Numbered from the stretch's first letter, positions 10,977-19,262 are shown. The stretch: 59,970 nucleotides of DNA from Moraxella pluranimalium (GCF_002014825.1 NZ_MUYU01000009.1:174908-234877); one strand, 5' to 3'. Translations and numbers: made by a program. The notes: generated by a model from the letters alone, not told the origin.

Positions 10977-11617
10977 CGCAAAATCTCCTTGCTGTCGCTA
11001 GCAGGTACGACAATCACGCCATCCACCGCCTGACAATGATAAAACATCGGCTCAGCATGATTGGAGTCTCGTGGTGCAGACTTGCTATAATCCATGTCAT
11101 AAAGCATCAAGCCAAAATCTTGGGTGATTGCTTCTCGTGGCAACCCTTCATCAGCACGCTCAAGCAGTCTAAAATCACAGGCAAATTCACGACAGCCCAA
11201 ATATGGCTGATGAAAATACTGCCCCCGACTAGCCCGACGACGAAACATCTCCACAAATTTAGTGCGGTTGTCACCTTCACCTGCTTCGTCAGTCAGCTCA
11301 AAATCGGCGTGGATGCGATAAGCAACATCTTTGAGTAGCATGGATGCACGCTGTTGGCGACCATCTTCGATATAGACCCCTTGGCTACGCTCGCTCATCT
11401 TGGTGCCTAGCTCATTGCGTCGTAAATTTACCCATTGAATTGGTTTTAGGATTTCTATCTTTTGTACTCGCCAGCGTATGGCCGGCTTCCAAAGAATTGC
11501 CATCAGAATATTACGTGCTGCTGACGGGGTGATGACAGGATAACTCACCCGCTCTACCTTGAGTTCAGGTCGTGTAAAACACGCATAATCACCGCTGATT
11601 TCTAGGATAAAACTCAT
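10973..11617 (-). CDS. cas5c: Cas5c (Cas5d) pre-crRNA endoribonuclease and Cascade subunit
   Basis: 214 aa. The start matches the I-C Cas5 family: FILEISGDYACFTRPELK, then YPVITPSAARNIL. Type I-C lacks Cas6, and Cas5 itself cuts the repeat below its stem and keeps the crRNA 5' handle. It is the first gene of the cas5-8c-7-4-1-2 operon. A strong AAGGAG Shine-Dalgarno lies 5 nt before the ATG. The operon promoter (11648-11676) and a predicted RNA-guided operator (11636-11652) lie just upstream. cas3 is upstream but separated by a terminator. Confidence 0.97.
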   Translation of the reverse strand: MSFILEISGDYACFTRPELKVERVSYPVITPSAARNILMAILWKPAIRWRVQKIEILKPIQWVNLRRNELGTKMSERSQGVYIEDGRQQRASMLLKDVAYRIHADFELTDEAGEGDNRTKFVEMFRRRASRGQYFHQPYLGCREFACDFRLLERADEGLPREAITQDFGLMLYDMDYSKSAPRDSNHAEPMFYHCQAVDGVIVVPASDSKEILR

Positions 11618-11635
11618 GTATTCTCCTTTTGTATA

Positions 11636-11652
11636 TTCTATGAAGCTATATT
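11636..11652 (+). promoter_or_regulatory. Predicted Cascade operator: TTC PAM plus pseudo-spacer match over the cas promoter
   Basis: Plus-strand TTC (11636-11638), the type I-C PAM, is followed at 11639-11652 by TATGAAGCTATATT. The pseudo-spacer of the mini-CRISPR begins TATGATGCTATATT (11757-11770), so 13 of 14 positions agree. The single mismatch is at position 6, a base that Cascade flips out and does not pair. The match ends after position 14, so full R-loop formation and Cas3 cleavage are not expected. It covers the -10 box and predicted start of the cas5 operon. Confidence 0.82.
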
Positions 11653-11676
11653 AGATAATTTTGTTTTCTTAGTCAA
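11648..11676 (-). promoter_or_regulatory. Promoter of the cas5-8c-7-4-1-2 operon
   Basis: On the minus strand TTGACT (11671-11676) and TAATAT (11648-11653) are separated by exactly 17 bp, near-consensus for sigma-70. The predicted start is about 11641, roughly 24 nt before the cas5 ATG, with the Shine-Dalgarno between. The -10 box and start site lie inside the pseudo-spacer match at 11639-11652. It stands back to back with the plus-strand promoter at 11695-11703. Confidence 0.85.
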
Positions 11677-11694
11677 GTATGATAATGATAAATT

Positions 11695-11703
11695 TGTTAT
11701 AAT
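11695..11703 (+). promoter_or_regulatory. Extended -10 promoter of the mini-CRISPR RNA
   Basis: The plus strand reads TGTTATAAT, a perfect extended -10 element, so the weak -35 region can be tolerated. The predicted start is near 11709-11711, about 15 nt before the degenerate repeat. The -35 region would overlap that of the divergent cas5 promoter (11671-11676), so the two promoters may also interfere directly. Confidence 0.65.
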
Positions 11704-11724
11704 ACCCGCTTGGATAATGATCCA

Positions 11725-11756
11725 GTCAACCGCCCTGCGTGGTTGTGTGTTGAAAC
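11725..11756 (+). repeat. Degenerate CRISPR repeat (pseudo-repeat) between cas5 and cas3
   Basis: 32 nt, the same length as the array repeat, opening GTC and ending GTGTGTTGAAAC. All nine differences from the array repeat lie in the stem-loop half. Pairing is preserved: C-G, A-U, A-U, C-G, C-G, G-U, C-G around a five-base loop. Chance decay would be expected to break the stem, so selection for processing is the better explanation. Confidence 0.88.
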
Positions 11757-11779
11757 TATGATGCTATATTTAGCAGACA

Positions 11780-11803
11780 AAACGCCCCTATCTAGGGGCG
11801 TTT
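11780..11803 (+). terminator. Bidirectional terminator between cas3 and the mini-CRISPR
   Basis: A 10-bp stem (AAACGCCCCT/AGGGGCGTTT) with a four-base loop. On the minus strand it follows the cas3 stop (11805-11807) by one base and ends in a TTTT run, so it should terminate cas3 mRNA. On the plus strand the U-rich tail is weaker (TTTATCAT) but would end the mini-CRISPR RNA. It may also act as the 3' hairpin of the guide RNA. Confidence 0.82.
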
Positions 11804-11804
11804 A

Positions 11805-14348
11805 TCATAAGACACACTCACTTGGTGATAGGATGCTATCATCTGTCATTAATCCAAACTTATCATCATAATATCCCGTATCCAGCACCAACAAGCCTGC
11901 GCGCTCAAACACTGCCCCTTTGGGTAATTTTGCCAATTCATGCTCATATACAGTGATGGTGTAGCGTTGCAATTGACGATAGACCCACTTATGCTTAAGT
12001 GGATCACTTTGTAAATAACTAAACCATGTCTCAAAAGGCTCAGGCAGTGCCAAATCCTGCGACACTGCACCCCAAGAGCCAAAATCATCTTCAGCTTGAT
12101 TGAAATCATCCAAATTTTGACTGTCGGTAGGTCGATATTGCAATTCATCGAGTATTGATTGCCACCGATCCATCGGCTGGTCTGCCAAATACTGCTCAAA
12201 AAATGCCTGCAGTTGTGTGGATTTGACAATTTTTGGGGGATTATCCTGCCAAGCTAATGGCACAAACGGCACAACCAGTGCCACACCTTGATTATCAATC
12301 AAGCGAAATTTCTCTGCAGCACTACGAAATTTGATTGCCAAAGGGTTTTGCTCTGAGATTTGCGCTGTCAAATCATCAGTGATTTTGTATTTATCCACCA
12401 CACCTTTGGCGCGAAAACGGCGAAAATACTCGCTGATTGTCTGTGGTGAAAATGGATCCACCAATAGCCCTGCCGTCAGCATCTCTTCGGTGATGTCTTG
12501 ACCTTGTTTTAGGCTGCCTGTAGGTGCGCCTTGCTCAGCACGAAAAACCACCACATTACCAAGCTTTGGCAATTTCCCTTCTCGATTGCACCGACCTGCG
12601 GTCTGAATAATACTATCCAATCCCGCCATCGCTCGATACACCATAGGAAAATCCACATCCACACCTGCTTCAATAAGCTGTGTACTCACCACCCACAAGG
12701 GTTTATGCAATCCACCTTGATGATAGGCTTGCAAATAGTGGCGTATCAGGGCAATCACTTGAGTGCGGTGTGTGGCGCACATATTAGCAGATAAATGCAA
12801 CTTGATACCATCGTCAGGCAGAGCATCGAACAACAAACGAGCGTGTCGGCGAGTATTAACCACCGCCAGTACACAATCATGACCAGCAATATCACTCGCA
12901 ACCTGCTGCCAAGTCTGTTTTGGTGCATCCATCTTGGGTAGGTGAATATGTACACGCTGTAGCTGCTTTGCCAAAGCCGCCTTGTCATGGACAATCTCAT
13001 GCACGCCATCCAGACCCTGCATATCCATTCGCCCAAAGGTATCCACTTCTTTGCCCAGCTCTGGCTGTGTGGCGGTACACAATACAAAGGTTACGCCAAA
13101 ATCCCTAGCCAATACGCGCATCATATCAGTGATTGGCTTTTGAAACTCTCTTGGCAATTGTTGTGCTTCATCTAGAATAATGATGCTGTCAGCAATATTA
13201 TGAATTTTGCGGCAACGGCTGGTGCGACTGGCAAACAAACTTTCAAATAATTGCACATTGGTGGTTACGATAAGCGGTGCGTCCCAATTTTCGGTTGCAA
13301 GGCGATTTTTGGCGGTTTCATTGCCTTCTTGACTATCTAAATTGCTGTGGTGTTCCAGCACTACGTCTTTGTCAAAAATTTTGCGAAACACATCGGCATT
13401 TTGTTCAATAATGCTGGTAAAGGGAATGGCGTAGATAATGCGTTTTTTGCCAAATTTCAGCGCGTGTTTTAATGCAAAGCCCAAGCTTGCCAAAGTTTTG
13501 CCACCACCTGTTGGTACGGTTAGACTGAATAAGGATTTATCAAGTTCAGCAGCCCAAAAACATTGTTGTAAAATTTCAGCACGTTTTTGATTGGTAAGGA
13601 GATTTTGGTCGGCTTTTTGCGCTAAATTTGCCATATATTGCACATACTGTTCGTGCAATTCGGTTAAGCTAGGCAATGTTGGACGAATGCCATAGGCTTT
13701 GGCTTCATCGGCATTGGTAAACCCATGCATAAAACTTTCTGTATCCAGAAAATCTGCATCCACCAAGCAAGAAAAGAGAAAGCGTAGCCAAATATGCATC
13801 TCGCCCAACACATTGTCACTTTGGGCAAAAACCTGACCAAATTGAGCAACCAATCCATCTTCATCAAACTGCAATAATTCGCTTGCTTTTTGTGATTGTG
13901 CCACACCAGCAAGAGCGGCAGCAAGTTCATCATCCGCCTTCTGCAACCTATCTTTGAGGCTACCCTTATCATGCCAATCTGCAAGCCCTGCATGATGGCC
14001 TGCGATTAAATACGCCAACAAATGCCCCAACAAAGGGTCAAGGTGGATGGTGGCATATTTTGCCCCTGCGGTAGAATGGGGGCGTTTGGTAGGCTTGCTA
14101 CTTTCTACATCTTCAAGATGAGCGTTTTCTTTGTCAAATCCTGTCGCCTGTTTGATGTATTCTTGAAAAACCTGCTGAAATTTACCCAAATCATGCCACA
14201 ACCCTGCATAATGAGCAAACAACGCACCCCGACTGCCTGCAAATCTGACTGCCAACTGAGCAACTTTAGTCAGATGATCCTGCAAAGCATGAACATACCA
14301 ATCTCCCTGTATATCATGACGAATATGTGCAATATGTATGTTCTGCAT
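11805..14348 (-). CDS. cas3: CRISPR-associated helicase-nuclease Cas3
   Basis: 847 aa with the HD nuclease first and the superfamily 2 helicase after it. HD landmarks are GLWHDLGKF (H52-D53), HSTAGAKYA and an HHAG motif. The helicase has Walker A PTGGGKTLASLGFAL (about residue 280), a Walker B variant DEAQQ (about 395), CTATQPEL, and an arginine-finger-type QTAGRCNREG motif. Cascade recruits Cas3 to nick and unwind target DNA. The gene sits upstream of cas5 but is closed by its own terminator and separated by the mini-CRISPR, so it is a separate transcription unit. A moderate AGAGG Shine-Dalgarno precedes the ATG. Confidence 0.97.
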   Translation of the reverse strand: MQNIHIAHIRHDIQGDWYVHALQDHLTKVAQLAVRFAGSRGALFAHYAGLWHDLGKFQQVFQEYIKQATGFDKENAHLEDVESSKPTKRPHSTAGAKYATIHLDPLLGHLLAYLIAGHHAGLADWHDKGSLKDRLQKADDELAAALAGVAQSQKASELLQFDEDGLVAQFGQVFAQSDNVLGEMHIWLRFLFSCLVDADFLDTESFMHGFTNADEAKAYGIRPTLPSLTELHEQYVQYMANLAQKADQNLLTNQKRAEILQQCFWAAELDKSLFSLTVPTGGGKTLASLGFALKHALKFGKKRIIYAIPFTSIIEQNADVFRKIFDKDVVLEHHSNLDSQEGNETAKNRLATENWDAPLIVTTNVQLFESLFASRTSRCRKIHNIADSIIILDEAQQLPREFQKPITDMMRVLARDFGVTFVLCTATQPELGKEVDTFGRMDMQGLDGVHEIVHDKAALAKQLQRVHIHLPKMDAPKQTWQQVASDIAGHDCVLAVVNTRRHARLLFDALPDDGIKLHLSANMCATHRTQVIALIRHYLQAYHQGGLHKPLWVVSTQLIEAGVDVDFPMVYRAMAGLDSIIQTAGRCNREGKLPKLGNVVVFRAEQGAPTGSLKQGQDITEEMLTAGLLVDPFSPQTISEYFRRFRAKGVVDKYKITDDLTAQISEQNPLAIKFRSAAEKFRLIDNQGVALVVPFVPLAWQDNPPKIVKSTQLQAFFEQYLADQPMDRWQSILDELQYRPTDSQNLDDFNQAEDDFGSWGAVSQDLALPEPFETWFSYLQSDPLKHKWVYRQLQRYTITVYEHELAKLPKGAVFERAGLLVLDTGYYDDKFGLMTDDSILSPSECVL

Positions 14349-14418
14349 ACAAAGCCTCTTTTCATTGATTTACAATTAACTCACCAGCCAAACAACTAAG
14401 TCAGCCCAGCTTATTGAT

Positions 14419-14601
14419 TTACACTCCTTGCAAAGCTTTGAATTGCTCAAGCCTTCTTTGCTGCTCATCATACGCCTGCTTATCTCGCTGATAAATCTCA
14501 TACACACAAAAATCCCCACATTCACTCCCACAACATTCCCAGTCTTCAGGATAGTCAGGCTTGGGTAATAATACTTCATTAAATACTTGAGTTTCGCTCA
14601 T
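14419..14601 (-). CDS. Small oxidoreductase-like-domain protein
   Basis: 60 aa from the ATG at 14601. An AAGGAG Shine-Dalgarno lies just upstream, so I prefer it to the longer reading from 14655. The core DWECCGSECGDFCVYEIYQ matches the PF09791-type oxidoreductase-like domain: a tryptophan, a CC pair and a spaced cysteine. The rest is a charged helix (DKQAYDEQQRRLEQF). The biochemical role is unknown. The cysteines suggest metal or redox chemistry. It lies 70 bp upstream of cas3 but is a common housekeeping family, so proximity to cas is probably incidental. Confidence 0.72.
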   Translation of the reverse strand: MSETQVFNEVLLPKPDYPEDWECCGSECGDFCVYEIYQRDKQAYDEQQRRLEQFKALQGV

Positions 14602-14622
14602 GGTTGACTCCTTTTTTGTTTC

Positions 14623-14631
14623 ATTATAACA
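14623..14631 (-). promoter_or_regulatory. Extended -10 promoter of the small oxidoreductase-like gene
   Basis: The minus strand reads TGTTATAAT, about 22 bp before the ATG at 14601, with the Shine-Dalgarno between. No good -35 is present, as is usual for extended -10 promoters. Transcripts from here could also run into cas3, since no terminator is obvious in 14349-14418. Confidence 0.55.
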
Positions 14632-14642
14632 AAATTTTCCAT

Positions 14643-14674
14643 AAAAAACGCCCAAACCCGCATGGATTTGAGCG
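14643..14674 (-). terminator. Terminator of ilvE
   Basis: On the minus strand CAAATCC/GGGTTTG with flanking CGC/GCG forms a long stem over a short loop and runs into six Ts. It lies 26 bp after the ilvE stop. Confidence 0.8.
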
Positions 14675-14699
14675 CTTGTAAGCCAAATAACTTTGCAGA

Positions 14700-15632
14700 T
14701 TATTCATCCACAAAGGTCAGCCAGTGCTTGTACTGCTCATTACGACCTTGCACCACATCGAAATATAGCGTTTGTAGTTTTTCGGTGATTGGGCCACGAC
14801 CGCCGTTACCGATGGTGCGATCATCATATTCACGGATTGGCGTCACTTCTGCCGCTGTACCAGTCATAAAGATTTCATCTGCCAAATAGAACTCGTCACG
14901 AGTGATGCGACGCTCAACCACCTTGATGCCTAAATCTTGGGCAAACTGGATAATCGTGCGACGAGTGATACCGTCAAGTGCACCACCTGCCAAGTCAGGC
15001 GTGTGTAGCTCGCCATTTTTTACCAAGAATAGGTTTTCGCCTGAACCTTGGCAGACATAACCTTGTGGATCCATCAAGATTGCTTCATCATAGCCATTAC
15101 GAGTCACTTCTTGGTTGGCTAGGATAGACACAGGATAGTTGCTGGCCGCTTTGGCTTTACACATGGTGACGTTTGGATGATGGTGCGTGTAGCTTGAAGT
15201 TTTGACGCGGATACCGTTTTTGATACCATCTTCACCCAAATACGCACCCCAGTGCCATGCCGCGACAGCTGCATGGATGGTGTTATCTTTGGCAGCGATG
15301 CCTAGTTTTTCAGAACCAACCCAAATCAGTGGGCGAATATAGGCTGATGCCAAACCATTTTCACGCACGACATCTTTTTGGGCTTGGCATAGCTCATCAA
15401 AGCTATAAGTGCAGTTGAGCTGAAAGATTTTTGCTGAATTTAGCAGACGCTCGGTGTGCTCTTGTAGGCGGAAAATCGCTGTGCGACCATCAGGCGTCTG
15501 ATAAGCACGCACGCCTTCAAATACCGCCAAGCCATAGTGCAAGCTGTGGGTTAGTACATGAACTTTTGCTTCAGGTTGCTCAACCAAAGCACCGTCTAGC
15601 CATAGTTTACCTTGTTGGGTAGCCATACTCAT
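14700..15632 (-). CDS. ilvE: Branched-chain amino-acid aminotransferase
   Basis: 310 aa, the usual IlvE length. It is a PLP fold-type IV enzyme that transfers amino groups between glutamate and the keto acids of leucine, isoleucine and valine. Family landmarks are VFEGVRAYQT near residue 40, SYTHHHPNVTMCKAKAASNY (PLP lysine in the K-A-K region), GSGENLF, and a C-terminal GTAAEVTPIREYD. An AAGGA Shine-Dalgarno stands 7 nt before the first ATG. A second ATG two codons later is less well spaced. The gene is followed by its own terminator. Confidence 0.96.
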   Translation of the reverse strand: MSMATQQGKLWLDGALVEQPEAKVHVLTHSLHYGLAVFEGVRAYQTPDGRTAIFRLQEHTERLLNSAKIFQLNCTYSFDELCQAQKDVVRENGLASAYIRPLIWVGSEKLGIAAKDNTIHAAVAAWHWGAYLGEDGIKNGIRVKTSSYTHHHPNVTMCKAKAASNYPVSILANQEVTRNGYDEAILMDPQGYVCQGSGENLFLVKNGELHTPDLAGGALDGITRRTIIQFAQDLGIKVVERRITRDEFYLADEIFMTGTAAEVTPIREYDDRTIGNGGRGPITEKLQTLYFDVVQGRNEQYKHWLTFVDE

Positions 15633-15857
15633 AGCAGTTTCCTTATTTTAAGATAAAATTCATACAGTATCACCATTTTATCATAAATAATCAATTCCTA
15701 AAATTTATGACAAAATGACAACATCATCTAAATGGTTTGGATTATAGCATTGTTAATGGCGTTTGTAACGCTTTTTTGGTATCAAATTCTTGCAATTTTT
15801 ATGATTGGATGATTGGATTTTCTTACCAATCCACCGCCATCATGCCAATTGCGCTCA

Positions 15858-18707
15858 TTAACCACCCAATCCGCCATCGCTTGCCACCGCATCATCACCC
15901 AAGACATCTTGCCACACATCACGGACAAAGCGGCGCAGTTCATGCCACTCTTCATCATCGACGATGGTTTTTTGTTCAGACAGGGCAAGTTCGTGGGTTT
16001 TTTTGCGCAAGTCCAGATAAGCTTGGGTCAGTCGCTCACAGCGATAGACATCCCAAATCTGCGCCTTGCCCATTTCTTCAAAAATCCGCACATTATCCGG
16101 CCAAATTGCTAGCGTCGGATAGTCATGCGACAAGCTTAGCACCATAAACTGCGCCAAAAATTCGATATCCACCAGCCCGCCAAAGTCTTGTTTGATATGA
16201 AATTGCTCGCCATCCGTGCCGTGACGAGTGGCAGGCTTTGTACCCAGATGCGTTTGCATTTTTTGGCGCATCTCAATCACATCACTACGTACCTGCGCCG
16301 TATCACGCTTGGCGGTCAGTACTTTTTTGCGGATGCGGTCAAATTCTGTCAGCACCTTTTCATCGCCAATCAAGCCACGAGCACGCACCAGTGCCTGATG
16401 CTCCCATGCCCACGCTTTTTCGTCTTGATACATCTCAAAGGCATGAGTTGAAATCACCGCCACGCCCGCATTGCCCGATGGACGCAGGCGAGTATCAATC
16501 TCATAAGCACGGCCATCACGGGTCTGGGTAGCCAGATAAGTCATCAGCTTTTGGATAAGTCGTGCGGCAAATTTCATACCGCTGATGGGTTTTTCGCCAT
16601 CGGTTTCGCCCTTTTCATCAATGCGATGCAAAAATACCAAATCCAAATCCGATGCATAACTCATCTCAAGACCGCCAAGCTTGCCATAGCCGACGATGGC
16701 AAAGCCACAGTCATCCACACCCGCTCGCTCACCATTTTGAAGTAGCGGAAAGCCATGCTTAGCTGTCAGCTCATCAAAAGCACGATAAAGCGCAGATTCT
16801 AGCACCACTTCAGCAATAAAGGTTAGACTATCAGACACCTTCATAATATGGCGTAGCCCAAGCACATCCGCTGTCGCCACCGCCAGCACTTGAGTCTTTT
16901 TAAATAGGCGAATGGCAGACAAATAACCTTCATCGTCAAATGGCTCAACACGCAGTAAGCTTTGGCGTAAAATATCGGTCAGCTCGCTCTTGTCAGGCAG
17001 ATGTAGATAGCGTTTTTGCAAGAAAGTATCAAGCAAAACTGGATAATGTGCTAATTCTTTGGCAATCCACGGACTGGCTGTCAGCATCGGAATGAGTCGC
17101 ACGGTGGCATCAGGGTTTTCGGTCAGCATCACCAGATAAATCGAGCGACGGCAAATCGCTTCGAGCAGCGCAATCAATCGTGGTAGCGCCGTCATCGCCG
17201 ACTGCACACCATCCATCTGCGCATGGGTCAATAATGCGTGCAAAATAATCGGATACGCCTGCGACAGTCGCTCTTTTGAGACATCATCGAGCGAGCCGAC
17301 CAGTCGTGAATTCATAAATTCATCCAACTGCGCCATCGCATCATCGCCCAAAGTCTCATGTAGCGAGTCGCCGATTTGCTTGGCGTTTAGGCTTTCTTGC
17401 TTGGGCGATTGACGGTCGGTCACCATCCGCCCAAACGGACGGCTGACATTTTGGCGATGCGCATCGAGCACCGAGCGAAACGATGTTACAGACTCAAAGC
17501 CGAGCGTCTTAGCGATGGCAAGTAATTCATCACTATCGCTTGGCAGTCGCTGTGACTGATGGTCGTGGCGTGCTTGGATGGCGTGCTCAAGGCGACGCAA
17601 GAACCGATATGCCGATGACAACTGCTTACTTTCTTCGGCATCGATATAGCCAAGCTCAGTCAGCACCTGCATACACTCAAGACAAGCAGGATGCTCAGCG
17701 ATACGCACATGATGCCCACCATAAATCAGCGCAAACGCCTGCACGATAAACTCAATATCACGAATACCACCCACGCCAAGCTTAACATTATCAAGGTCTT
17801 GACGCTGTGTCTGCTGATTGATAATCATCGCTTTCATCTCACGCAGTGCACTAAAGGCACTGTAATCGATGTAATAACGATGAACGAAGTTTTTAGTAAT
17901 TTGGCGTAATTGCGTCGCAAATTCATCACTGATGTGGTTCACCACACGGGCTTTTAGCCAAGCAAATCGCTCCCATGTACGCCCATGCTGATTAAAATAT
18001 TTCTCAAGCGCCTGTAAATGCAGCACCAGTGGCGAGCCATCACCCCACGGACGCAGACGCATATCGACACGGAACACAAAGCCATGCTCGGTGTTTTCAT
18101 CAAGCAGCTTAATCACCCCACGACCCAAATCACGCATGAATTTATGGCTATCGATGCACTTTTTGCCATCGGTATCGCCATTATCAATATGCACAAAAAT
18201 CAAATCAATATCGCTTGATAAATTGAGCTCTCGTGCGCCAAGCTTACCCATCGCAATGATGGCAAGCTCGTCTTTAATTTGCTTGGTTTTACGGCGAATG
18301 ATGGGGTCGCCATAGCGAATGGTTAATTTATGATAAACAAAATCTTTTGAAAATTCGATACAACTATCGGCAAAGTCCGACAGCTCACGGGTCAAATCTT
18401 CAAGCGTAATCACCGCCAAAGCATCTTGCCAAATCCATTTAAGCATCAAAAATTTACGCAGTTCACGAAGCCCTTTCATCACCATGTCTTCATTAATGCT
18501 GTCTAAATAATTGGTCGTGCCAAGTCCCACAAAGCGACGCACTAAAGCATCAAAATCCGCTCGAGCCATCGGTGTACCAAAGCCAAATTCACCCAAAAAC
18601 GCCTGCGCACGCTCGGTGTGCTTTTGATAAATTTGCAGTGCAAAGGGGCTAGCAAGCGCCAAAATATCCAGCTGTTCTTGGTTGGGGATAAAATCAAATG
18701 AGCTCAT
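15858..18707 (-). CDS. glnE: Bifunctional glutamine synthetase adenylyltransferase/deadenylase
   Basis: About 949 aa from the ATG at 18707 (MSSFDF). An in-frame ATG upstream at 18749 would add 14 residues that look non-conserved. Two nucleotidyltransferase domains are visible. The N-terminal one has GKLGARELNLSSDIDLIF (deadenylation) and the C-terminal one GKLGGLEMSYASDLDLVF (adenylylation), with an R-loop and helical linker between. GlnE modifies glutamine synthetase in response to PII and nitrogen status. The gene is single, with 225 bp before ilvE that hold nothing clear beyond the ilvE start region. Confidence 0.95.
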   Translation of the reverse strand: MSSFDFIPNQEQLDILALASPFALQIYQKHTERAQAFLGEFGFGTPMARADFDALVRRFVGLGTTNYLDSINEDMVMKGLRELRKFLMLKWIWQDALAVITLEDLTRELSDFADSCIEFSKDFVYHKLTIRYGDPIIRRKTKQIKDELAIIAMGKLGARELNLSSDIDLIFVHIDNGDTDGKKCIDSHKFMRDLGRGVIKLLDENTEHGFVFRVDMRLRPWGDGSPLVLHLQALEKYFNQHGRTWERFAWLKARVVNHISDEFATQLRQITKNFVHRYYIDYSAFSALREMKAMIINQQTQRQDLDNVKLGVGGIRDIEFIVQAFALIYGGHHVRIAEHPACLECMQVLTELGYIDAEESKQLSSAYRFLRRLEHAIQARHDHQSQRLPSDSDELLAIAKTLGFESVTSFRSVLDAHRQNVSRPFGRMVTDRQSPKQESLNAKQIGDSLHETLGDDAMAQLDEFMNSRLVGSLDDVSKERLSQAYPIILHALLTHAQMDGVQSAMTALPRLIALLEAICRRSIYLVMLTENPDATVRLIPMLTASPWIAKELAHYPVLLDTFLQKRYLHLPDKSELTDILRQSLLRVEPFDDEGYLSAIRLFKKTQVLAVATADVLGLRHIMKVSDSLTFIAEVVLESALYRAFDELTAKHGFPLLQNGERAGVDDCGFAIVGYGKLGGLEMSYASDLDLVFLHRIDEKGETDGEKPISGMKFAARLIQKLMTYLATQTRDGRAYEIDTRLRPSGNAGVAVISTHAFEMYQDEKAWAWEHQALVRARGLIGDEKVLTEFDRIRKKVLTAKRDTAQVRSDVIEMRQKMQTHLGTKPATRHGTDGEQFHIKQDFGGLVDIEFLAQFMVLSLSHDYPTLAIWPDNVRIFEEMGKAQIWDVYRCERLTQAYLDLRKKTHELALSEQKTIVDDEEWHELRRFVRDVWQDVLGDDAVASDGGLGG

Positions 18708-18863
18708 GAACACCATCTCTTTAGCTACACCCTTGTAGCACAAATCCAAATTTGACTTATTTTACACCAAAATTTGCGTTATAATAAGTCAATGCTTTGA
18801 TTATTTATGACAAAGTCATTTATAACAAAACCATTATATCATTCTATTATATCATATTTACTT

Positions 18864-19253
18864 ATGCCTATATCAAAAATTCTAATACTCATCACCGCAT
18901 CGCCGCACACACATAAAGCGAAGCTTGCCCTAGCCGATGCCGAAGCTCGCTTGGCAAAAGGTGAATCAGTGTCGGTGTTTTTTTATGGTGATGGGGCAGC
19001 CACCGCCAATCGCTTGATGTGGCAAACCGCCGATGTGCCAAGTATTCGTGATGGCTGGGCAGCATTATCCGAGCAGTATCAGCTTGATTTGCCCGTCTGT
19101 GTCAGCACGGCTCTCGCTCGGGGTATTACTGATAGTGAGAATGCCAAACGACACGGGCTCGATAGTGATAATCTACAAACGCCCTTTCGATTGGTTGGCT
19201 TATCCGAATTGGCACTACTCATTGATGATGGCGTGCAAGTGGTGCAGTATTAA
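18864..19253 (+). CDS. tusD: Sulfur-relay protein TusD
   Basis: 130 aa from MPISKILIL at 18864. Upstream in-frame codons look non-coding. It is a DsrE-fold protein with FFYGDGAATANRL and the active-site cysteine in LPVCVSTALARGI. TusD belongs to the TusBCD complex that carries persulfide sulfur from TusA to TusE and MnmA for 2-thiouridine in tRNA. It heads a tusD-tusC-tusE cluster. No strong Shine-Dalgarno is seen before the ATG. No tusB is present. Confidence 0.85.
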   Translation: MPISKILILITASPHTHKAKLALADAEARLAKGESVSVFFYGDGAATANRLMWQTADVPSIRDGWAALSEQYQLDLPVCVSTALARGITDSENAKRHGLDSDNLQTPFRLVGLSELALLIDDGVQVVQY

Positions 19254-19262
19254 GGATTGATA

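Larger units (their letters stand above)
11709..11806 (+). ncRNA. Mini-CRISPR (CreR-like) RNA: predicted cas-regulating guide
   Basis: A plus-strand unit of roughly 95 nt holding one degenerate repeat (11725-11756), a pseudo-spacer from 11757, and a terminator hairpin (11780-11803). The degenerate repeat is exactly 32 nt and matches the array repeat at 23 positions. The last 12 nt, GTGTGTTGAAAC, are identical. The 7-bp stem is kept by compensatory changes (CAACCGC/GTGGTTG, with one G-U pair, in place of CGCTCCC/GGGAGCG). It should therefore be cut by Cas5c and loaded into Cascade. The pseudo-spacer seed matches the cas promoter beside a TTC PAM. Such CreR RNAs are described for I-B, I-E and V-A systems. 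The role here is inferred. Confidence 0.8.

Noticed and set aside
11725..11756. Pseudo-repeat as a leftover of an old second array
   Set aside because: Decay does not explain the preserved stem pairing, the intact handle, its own promoter and terminator, and the PAM-adjacent seed match to the cas promoter.
1..14348. A second CRISPR type (for example V-A with Cas12a) or anti-CRISPR genes
   Set aside because: Moraxella can carry these, but I see no Cas12a, no second repeat type and no small acr/aca-like gene in this window.
14349..14660. A second pseudo-spacer target at the cas3 promoter
   Set aside because: No stretch with a TTC followed by a TATGATG-like seed is present on either strand there.
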